A stretch of 64,000 bases of DNA from Lepus europaeus (taxonomy: Eukaryota > Chordata > Mammalia > Lagomorpha > Leporidae). Below are positions 57,338 to 64,000 of this stretch, one piece after another. Location: the NCBI RefSeq assembly GCF_033115175.1, contig NC_084827.1:152203701-152267700 (forward strand), read 5' to 3'. Under the pieces are notes generated by a model. That model worked only from the letters and a program-made list of their open reading frames with translations. It did not search any database and had not been told where the DNA came from. Each line of letters opens with the position of its first letter. The stretch's first letter is position 1. The translations under genes and the position numbers were made by a program.

Positions 57338-59074
57338 ATTATTGTTGTTTCAAACCACTGAGTTTTGTGATAACTTATTATTCCACAAAAGAGGAACAGA
57401 ATATGATTTATTGTGATCTTGGAACCTCTGTCCCTCAGTTTCTTTCTTAATGAAATGAATCCCTGCACCAACGACAGATTATTGCAAGCATTAAACAAGT
57501 AATCAAGTGAAGAATTAGGTAGAACTAACATGAAGATTATAAGTATTAGCTACAGCTATTATTACTGTATATCCAAATTCTAACAAAAAGGAAAGAAAGA
57601 TATGGAAAAGCCTGCATAGCTTTGGGTCAATTCCAGAATGGCATGGATGACTTTTGCCTCTTATCCCCAGAGATTGAGACTGAACCACAGAACTTGGCAA
57701 TAGAATGGCTTCTATCTTGGGCACATCCTTGGATGACCCTTATCCTCTGGTTTGACTGTGGTGTAAACATACATTCTAAATATAAATGATGGTTACATTA
57801 GATTATCCCTGTCTCCCTCAACCCCAGACACAGTAACATTTTTCTTCTATATGGTTAAAATCTTCAGAACAAAAGTTATTTGTAGGTGCTAATCTGCCTC
57901 CTGGAGTCTCAGATATTCTTTCATGGCAAATGTCTCTTGCTTGAGCAACACTTGAGCTATATAAAAAGTCTATTATTGTAAAAATAGCACTATGAAAGAC
58001 CCTATTTCTCTCTTCATTTCCAATTTGAGCTAAATCAAGTTATCTTTAAGGCCCCATTTTCTCTACATCATTTAGCAAAATAAATAAGTACCCTGTGATT
58101 TTCACCATATTCTTACCTCCTAAAAACATAGTTTTAAACAGTGTTCTTACAGGTAATGCCAACAGACAACTTTCAGGAGGAAAAAGAAGCAGAATTGATT
58201 AGAAAGAGTCTGGAGTCCTGAGCTCACCCTCAGGCAGTCTGAATTTCCGTAAGGACTCGAGCCCGGTCAGAAATCCCTGAGGGCCCATTTCACCCGAAGA
58301 TGCTGACTGCAGGCAGGCATGCAAACCTGTGATGGAAGCATTCAAGCATCATTTGGAAAAATACTTACTACTGCAGCCTTTGGAATATGCCAAATCATTA
58401 ACCCTCAGGTTCTGGTTCATGCCCCTGATCTCCGTGTTTTTTTGTTGGCCACCTTGAAATCTGGATTCAATATCACTGACTCAGTCCATTCAATCTTCTC
58501 TGTAATAAGTAAGTCCTAGACAGAAAGAAACAAGAAAGATTGATGTGTGCATCAGGGAGGAAGTTAGAGAGGAATGCTGAGAGAGGGATGATGGCAAAAG
58601 CAGAGGTCTAGACACACACACACACACACACACACGGTATAATGGTTTCTGCACCACCAATTTGAACGCTATTTATCAGAGTTGTCCCAAAGCAACATTA
58701 AACAATAACCTGGGCTCATCAGTTCTCCCTGAAGCAGCTGTGAAAATACTATCATAGCATATTTCCTGATGTATCTGTGATGAATGGCCTTTAACACTAA
58801 GGCTTTCACCTCCAAATCGGCTCTGAATGCAAATGTGTATCTTACCCTGGAGAGTCTGGGGAAAATAACAGAGTTGCCTGAATACTAGGCAAATATCCCA
58901 GTAGCTACAGAATCAAGAACCCTTGAGTTAACAAATGACTGCTTTACAAAGGGCCATAGCTAGCCCTGCCACTGTCCTGGAATTCCACTGTCCACTACTA
59001 GGAATTCCAGGGCAATCATTTGAGACCATCTATGGATTCAGAAATGGAATACAGGAAGTTGAAAAAAAAACAGC
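57338..59074. other. Unique sequence, possible MLT1 end at the left
   Basis: 57338-57405 (TGTTGTTTCAAACCACTGAG) resembles the 3' end of an MLT1-type MaLR LTR. An AC run lies at 58610-58636. The rest, about 1.6 kb, is SINE-free and unrecognised, with short frames only. Confidence 0.45.
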
Positions 59075-59492
59075 GTCGAGGCAGGCATTTAGCCTACTGG
59101 TTAAGATGCCAGATAAGACGACCACATCCCATATCGGGATACATGAGTTCAATAACCAACTCCTTTTATTTAAAGTCTTATTTTTATTTATTTGAAAGAA
59201 TTACAGAGAGAGAGGGAGAGACAGCGAGATTTTCCATCTGCTGGTTCATCCCCCCACAATTGGCTGCAATGGCTGGAGAAGGGCTGATCTGAAGCCAGGA
59301 GACAGGAGCTTCATCCGGGTCTCCTATATGGGTGTGGGGCCCAAGCAATTGGGCCATCCTCTGCTGCTTTCCCAGGCATCTTAGCAGGGAGCTGGATCAG
59401 AAGTAGAGCAGCTGAAACTTGAACTGGGGCCCACATGAGATGCTGGTACTGCAGGAAGTGGCTGAACTGACTATACCATTGTGCTGGCCCCA
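59075..59492. repeat. Plus-strand SINE head abutting a minus-strand C-repeat
   Basis: 59075-59162 is a truncated plus-strand head (GAGGCAGGCATTTAGCCTAC, GTTAAGATGCCAGATAAGAC). From about 59163 a near-complete minus-strand copy runs to 59492 (TATTTTTATTTATTTGAAAG to TACCATTGTGCTGGCCCC). It resembles the arrangement at 49073. Confidence 0.85.
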
Positions 59493-59681
59493 ATATTCAC
59501 CTTCTGACACCAGCTTTCTGCAAGTGTACACCCAGAGAAGTTGACACATTAGAAACTACTTTCAATTAATTATCATCATCCTGTTTTTTATATTATATAT
59601 TATATATAGCTTATATTAACCAATCAAAATTTCATGTAAATTTACCATTTCTGTTGCTTTTACCTACTGCCTAGCCCCCTT

Positions 59682-59830
59682 CATGGTTCTCAAATTCTAG
59701 CTTTCATAAAAGTCACCCTGGGAGTTTGTTAAACTGGAGGTCCCCAGGCCCTGCCTTCTGATCCAGATTCAGTAGGTGAAGCTCAGGAATCGACATTAGA
59801 ATAGCCAGTTGGGTTTCCCAGTGAGATCTC
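59682..59830 (+). mobile_element. MER20-like hAT-Charlie relic
   Basis: CATGGTTCTCAAATTCTAGC, GGGAGTTTGTTAAACTGGAG and GATCCAGATTCAGTAGGTGA follow a MER20-type order. The right inverted end is lost. Confidence 0.65.
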
Positions 59831-59983
59831 TAACTGGATAATCTGCATGTCCATGACAATTCTCACATAGGTGGGGCTTGTTCCTATTTTGGGAAATGTC
59901 TTGTCTAGATGCAGTAGATAATGGTAGCTTGATTGCTGTTCTGCTACTGACTGGATGACCCTAAGCAAATTGCTTTAATTCTT

Positions 59984-60313
59984 ATTTTTTAAAGATTTAT
60001 TAATTTATTTGAAAGAGTTACATAGAGAGAGGAGAGGGACAGGGAGAGAAATCTTCCATCCGCTGGTTCACTCCCTCAGTTGGCCGCCACAGCTGGAGCT
60101 GTGCTGATCTGAAGCCAGGAGCCAGGAGCTTCTTCTGGCTTTCCCACAGGGGTGCAGGGGCCCAAGAACTTGGACCGTCTTCTACTGCTTTCCCTGGCCA
60201 TAGCAGAGAGCTGGATCAGAAGTGGAGCAGCCAGAACTCAAACCAGCTCCCATATGGGATGCCAGAACTGCAGGTGGCAGCTTTACCTGCTACACCAAAG
60301 TGCTGGCCCCAGG
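59984..60313 (-). repeat. Older C-repeat SINE with target duplication
   Basis: TGCTTTAATTCTT (59971-59983) and TGCTTTTATTCTC (60314-60326) flank it. It is full length and ends CCAAAGTGCTGGCCCC. Confidence 0.93.
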
Positions 60314-60622
60314 TGCTTTTATTCTCTTGGGCCCCAATTTTTTCCTGTATAAACTGCAGTTACAGATGGTGGTGGGAATTTAAGGAAAACATCTGTAAAG
60401 GACTATATACTCAAACATGAGTTTTTTCAACCTTTAACCTACTTAGAAACTGAAGACTTACTACTCCATTGTTTCCCCAAGAAGTTGTATTCTAGTGCCA
60501 CACAACTGAATTCTCCTAAGTTTTGAAGTGTAGTCTGTTTGTAAGCTTGTGTCTTGAGGCTGGTGTGAGGAAACCTGTGTACTGAACACAATTTACTTTC
60601 TACCACTTCAAACTATCAGCAT
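60314..60622. other. Unique sequence
   Basis: Nothing is recognised beyond the target copy at its left end. Confidence 0.35.
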
Positions 60623-60636
60623 AAAAGCTAGTCATC

Positions 60637-60969
60637 AAGCTGGCACTGTGGCGTAGCTGGTAAAGCCATTGCCTGAAGTGCCGGCATCCCATATAGGTGC
60701 CGATTTGAGTCCCAGCTGCTCCACTTCTGATCCAGCTCTCTGCTATGGCCTGGGAAAGCAATAGAAGATGGCCAAAGTCCTTGGGCCCCTGCACCCATGT
60801 GGGAGACCCAGAGAAGCCTCCTGGTTCCTGCCTTTGGATTGGCACAGCTCCGGCCATTGTAGCCAACTGGGGATTGAACCAGCGGATGGAAGACCTCTTT
60901 CTCTCTCTCGCTGCTTTTCTTTCTCTCTGTGTAACTCTGACTTTCAAATAAATAAATAATCCTTTAAAA
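60637..60969 (+). repeat. Older C-repeat SINE with target duplication
   Basis: AAAAGCTAGTC flanks it at 60623-60633 and 60970-60980. The tail is TCAAATAAATAAATAATCCT. Confidence 0.94.
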
Positions 60970-60980
60970 AAAAGCTAGTC

Positions 60981-61623
60981 GTTGATTTTGTATAGGAGCC
61001 AGACTTTTTGTGTGGGAGTCACACTGCGTTTTCATAACTCTAGTTTACATGGCACAATTCCACTTATATATCCCAACTACTCTGGTATATTAGAGTGTCT
61101 AGAATGTGTCACCACTCACTGCCTCAGGACTCTGCAGGCATTCATTCTTCAATTTTCTTTATAGTTCATTCCTCGTCTATCCTAGTCCCACAGAATATTA
61201 CCTAAATCACTTTCCATAAAGTTTGTACAGATCAGATTAAGAAACAATATTTAAGACATTGCCAGTTGAGACTAGAACTTCAGAAATGCTTACTCATTTT
61301 GTATTTGAAGAAACAACAAAACTAGATCTTCCATGAGCAACTGACATAAGTAAACAATGAATTTATGCTTATTTTACACTAGTTGTCTACATAGATGGTA
61401 GAAATATCAGTTCAGAAGCTTGGAATGTGATAAGCTTCATATTAGTTTATTTAAAAATCTTGAGTTGTTTTGTAGAGTACAATTGTCAGTTGAATTGCAA
61501 TGTTACTTTCTTAGTTTTCATTCAGCTTCCCTGCTCTCTACCATTTGACCAGAATGCCTGCCCCTTTCCACATGAGTTAACTTTTCCTCTGATTTTCTTT
61601 GACACTGACCTCCCCTGGTTCTC
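60981..61623. other. AT-rich unique sequence
   Basis: No gene or repeat is recognised. A 77-codon frame ends at 61660 inside the solo LTR, so it is not a conserved gene. Confidence 0.4.
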
Positions 61624-61629
61624 CAACAG

Positions 61630-62061
61630 TGTCGGGGCCAGTGGCCCTGGCCCGACATGAGATGCAGCAGGCTGAGGCTATCCCTTATCTAATCCTGTTT
61701 CCAAGACTTTTCGTCCCATATTCCTGCAGGCAGGATGTGACTTCTGATGAAGGTTTATGATGTTCTTTGCTCTATCTGCAGAGCTTGTACCCTGATCATT
61801 GCTACTTTGTAAACTTGCTCTATTCCTGTGCTATGCATGATTGCACACAATGAATGTTATCTGTATGGGGTCTGGGGTATATATCCTTGTCTTTCTGTGT
61901 GCTCGGGGCTGGAGACTGAAGGGTTTCCTTAGGGAGACTGCCTCCAGTCCCTCATCGCCGGGCCCCCTACTTTGGCTTGGAACGCGATGAGGCAATAAAC
62001 GTGGTGATGAATTGACTGAGTGCTGCGTGTCTCCATGTGGTTTGTCGGGTGGCCTCCGACA
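61630..62061 (+). mobile_element. Solo LTR of an endogenous retrovirus, class II-like
   Basis: The 432-bp element starts TGTCGGGGCC and ends CCTCCGACA, giving TG...CA ends with the 6-bp inverted repeat TGTCGG/CCGACA. The flanks CAACAG (61624-61629) and CAACAG (62062-62067) are a perfect 6-bp target duplication, the size usual for class II (ERVK-like) elements. A TATATA box lies at 61878-61883 and an AATAAA poly(A) signal at 61994-61999, about 110 bp apart, consistent with the U3-R layout. No viral gene is present; the internal part was presumably lost by recombination between two LTRs. Orientation is taken from the TATA and AATAAA order. Confidence 0.9.
61994..61999 (+). promoter_or_regulatory. 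AATAAA poly(A) signal of the solo LTR
   Basis: The hexamer sits 62 bp before the LTR end. With the TATATA at 61878 it sets the strand of the LTR. Confidence 0.6.
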
Positions 62062-62226
62062 CAACAGGTTTTCAGATCAGTCTTTCTTTGTGCTTCACTG
62101 ATTCTTCTTCCTATTTCCAAAGTGTGGCCAATCATTGCCCATCTATTGTTCTCATTTGGTGTTTTTTGTCAGGGCTGGTTTATTTTTAAGACGTCAGCTG
62201 CTTTTTAAATCTCCAGCCCTGATTTT

Positions 62227-62367
62227 TTTTTTTTTTAACAGGCAGAGTGGACAGTGAGAGAGAGAGATAGAGAAAAAGGTCTTCCTTTTTGCCGTTGGTT
62301 CACCCTCCAATGGCCGCCGCGGTTGGCGCGCTGTGGCCGCCGCGCTGATCCGATGGCAGGAGCCAGG
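62227..62367 (-). repeat. 5'-truncated CSINE2-type SINE, young
   Basis: Only the 3' part is present: AACAGGCAGAGTGGACAGTG through GATGGCAGGAGCCAG. GCCCTGATTTT flanks it exactly at 62216-62226 and 62368-62378. CpG-rich text is preserved, as expected for a recent insertion. Confidence 0.96.
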
Positions 62368-62579
62368 GCCCTGATTTTGATACTTCGTATTCAAATGCTG
62401 CTTGAAATTCTTCTATTGGATGTTCTGCCTATTCAGACACATTGTGTCTGTAACTGAACTTATCCTAGCCTTGGAACTAGTAATCTATTTGAGACATCTC
62501 TGTTTTTGACAGTGGTCCTTTTAAGTGGACCACAAGAGTGATTTTTAAACTGCATTTTCTCTTTTTAACTTTTTCAACA

Positions 62580-62909
62580 GATTTTTTTTTTTACAAAAAA
62601 TGTTATATATTTGAAAAACAGAGCAAGAGCCATTGAGGGAGAGACAGAAAGAGATCTTCCATTCACTTCTCAAATGCCTGCAATAGCTGAGGATGAACCA
62701 GGCTGAAGCCAGGAGCCAGGAACACAATCTGGGTCTCCCACATGGGTGGCAGGAACCCAAGTACTTGGGTCATCTTCTGTTGCCTCCCAAGTGCATTAGC
62801 ATGAAGGTAGATCCGAAATAGAGGCAGGACTTGAATCCAGGCACTCCAAAATGGGATGCAAGTATCACAAGCAGCTGCTTAACCTGCTGTGCCACGATGC
62901 CCACTTCAA
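62580..62909 (-). repeat. Older C-repeat SINE, diverged subtype
   Basis: T-run and ATGTTATATATTTGAAAAAC at the tail, then AATGCCTGCAATAGCTGAGG and AAGTGCATTAGCATGAAGGT. The head end reads TTAACCTGCTGTGCCACGAT. Confidence 0.85.
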
Positions 62910-63746
62910 CTTATTTTTTAAAGGAATGAAGTTTGAGAGAAAAAATGAGGCAGAGAAATTTAGAATAGAAAATAAATACAAAATAAATATTTATTTATTT
63001 AGAAAGTAAATAAAGTGTAAGCTGTTTTGCTGATTGTTTAATATAACAACAAGCCAGTACAGAGTGCCCTGTGTAAGCCAATTAAAATTTCAAAAATTGA
63101 GGTGTTCCCTTAGAAAGGCTGAGTGTTTGGAAGTTAGGTTACAATCCTTGTTTTTGGATGGATCACCAGGTGTTGGCCATGGTCCATGTTTCTGACTAGT
63201 TTGAACAGAATGGCACTTGACCCAGGCAGAAGTAGATGTGGTGTTTGGTTTCACGTGTCACATAACTATCAAAGTTTCTCCCCAGGATAGAATGCCAGGT
63301 GAGTTCTACTTCTTATCTTATTCCTTCTGGACATGGCTACAATATTTCTCCAGTGCCTGAGTCACTCACTCCTCCAAGTTAGTTGCATCTCTTCCAATGT
63401 GTCAGCATTTTTTATCACTGTCTTTTGGTCACACATGATTGCCTTGGAGGAGGGACTGGCTGGATGCAAAGATCCCCTGGGGGAGGGTCTCTCCTCTTTT
63501 TATTTTGAAGACAATCAGTGACATCTGACAGCTGATGGCTGAGTAGACCACATGGAAGCAAATATACAGTCACTCCCAAGACATGGTGGGTCTTAAGTCC
63601 CCTCCCCCTGTGCTCAGGAGTTTGTGAGGTGGTCTAACAGGCCTGCCAATTTTCCAGTCATTACCTGAGGAAGCAGAGTGCATTAGTGATATGGCGTTGA
63701 TACCACTGGACCCAGTGAGTTACTCACAGCCGTGGAAAAGATTAAT
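62910..63746. other. Unique sequence, no gene recognised
   Basis: AT-rich to about 63010, then mixed. A 62-codon frame at 63333-63521 has no domain. Confidence 0.4.
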
Positions 63747-64000
63747 AATTTTTTTAAAGAAAGCTTTTATTTAATGAATGCAAATTTCATAGGTACAACT
63801 TTAGGAATATAGTGGTTTTTCACCCACATACCTGCCCTCCCACTCCCACTCCCACTCCCATCCCACCTCCTTCTCTCTCTCCCATCCCATTCTTCAAGAT
63901 TCATTTTTAATTAACTTTATATACAGAATGCCAACTCCATACTAAGTAAAGATTTCAATAATTCGCACTTTCCCACACACACAAAGTAGAAAGTACTGTT
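63747..64000 (-). mobile_element. LINE-1 3' end, continues beyond the window
   Basis: AGCTTTTATTTAATGAATGC, TCCCATCCCATTCTTCAAGA and TACTAAGTAAAGATTTCAAT parallel the L1-B 3' end at 35985-36215 with moderate divergence. A CACTCC hexamer run lies at about 63840-63860. The element is cut by the window end. Confidence 0.88.

Noticed and set aside
61630-62061. Full endogenous provirus
   Set aside because: Only one LTR is present and its flanks carry the target duplication directly, so no internal viral genes exist at this site.

Overview
This window looks like intergenic or intronic DNA from a lagomorph, most likely a rabbit or hare. The evidence is about fifty copies of the tRNA-derived C-repeat SINE (CSINE), which is specific to this order, plus LINE-1 copies whose 3' ends look lagomorph. 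I find no intact cellular protein-coding gene, tRNA, rRNA or CRISPR array. Almost every open reading frame is a shadow of a SINE, a LINE-1 relic or chance.

Layout. 1-14.4 kb: relics of MIR, L2, old LINE-1 and MER5A, scattered with C-repeats. 14.4-19.7 kb: the longest stretch without any C-repeat, AT-rich and largely unique, and the best candidate for conserved regulatory sequence. 19.7-21.2 kb: a local rearrangement in which a SINE tail with its flank, and a separate 62-bp block, are each present twice. 21-30 kb: mixed unique sequence and SINEs, with one young SINE nested in an old one. 30.0-33.8 kb: a MaLR LTR fragment next to a minus-strand LINE-1 (L1-A) whose 5'UTR is fused directly to ORF2. 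34.25-34.94 kb: a broken processed copy of COX4I1. 35.97-41.26 kb: a second minus-strand LINE-1 (L1-B) with a 15-bp target-site duplication, a visible 5' end and a large internal deletion, carrying three younger SINEs. 41.9-42.06 kb: a long TTTC microsatellite. 43.9-45.6 kb: a dense cluster of young SINEs. 45.9-46.3 kb: a second MaLR LTR. 56.55-57.25 kb: a retroposed segment of unknown source with a poly(A) tail. 61.63-62.06 kb: a clean solo LTR with a 6-bp target duplication. 63.75 kb to the end: the 3' end of another LINE-1 running out of the window.

The elements act as a layered record, not as a pathway. LINE-1 supplies the copying machinery. The C-repeats, the COX4I1 copy and the unknown retrocopy all carry A-rich tails and target duplications expected of LINE-1-driven insertion. 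Nested insertions give relative ages: MIR, L2 and MER5A are oldest, then L1M and MaLR, then older C-repeats, then L1-A and L1-B, then CSINE2-type copies. I did not find a new biological system. The points most worth following are the SINE-free block, the duplicated rearrangement at 19.7-21.2 kb, the unknown retrocopy, the solo LTR and the L1-A fusion. Family names come from recognising consensus-like text by eye; no database search was run, and repeat edges without a stated target duplication are good to about 10-20 bp.
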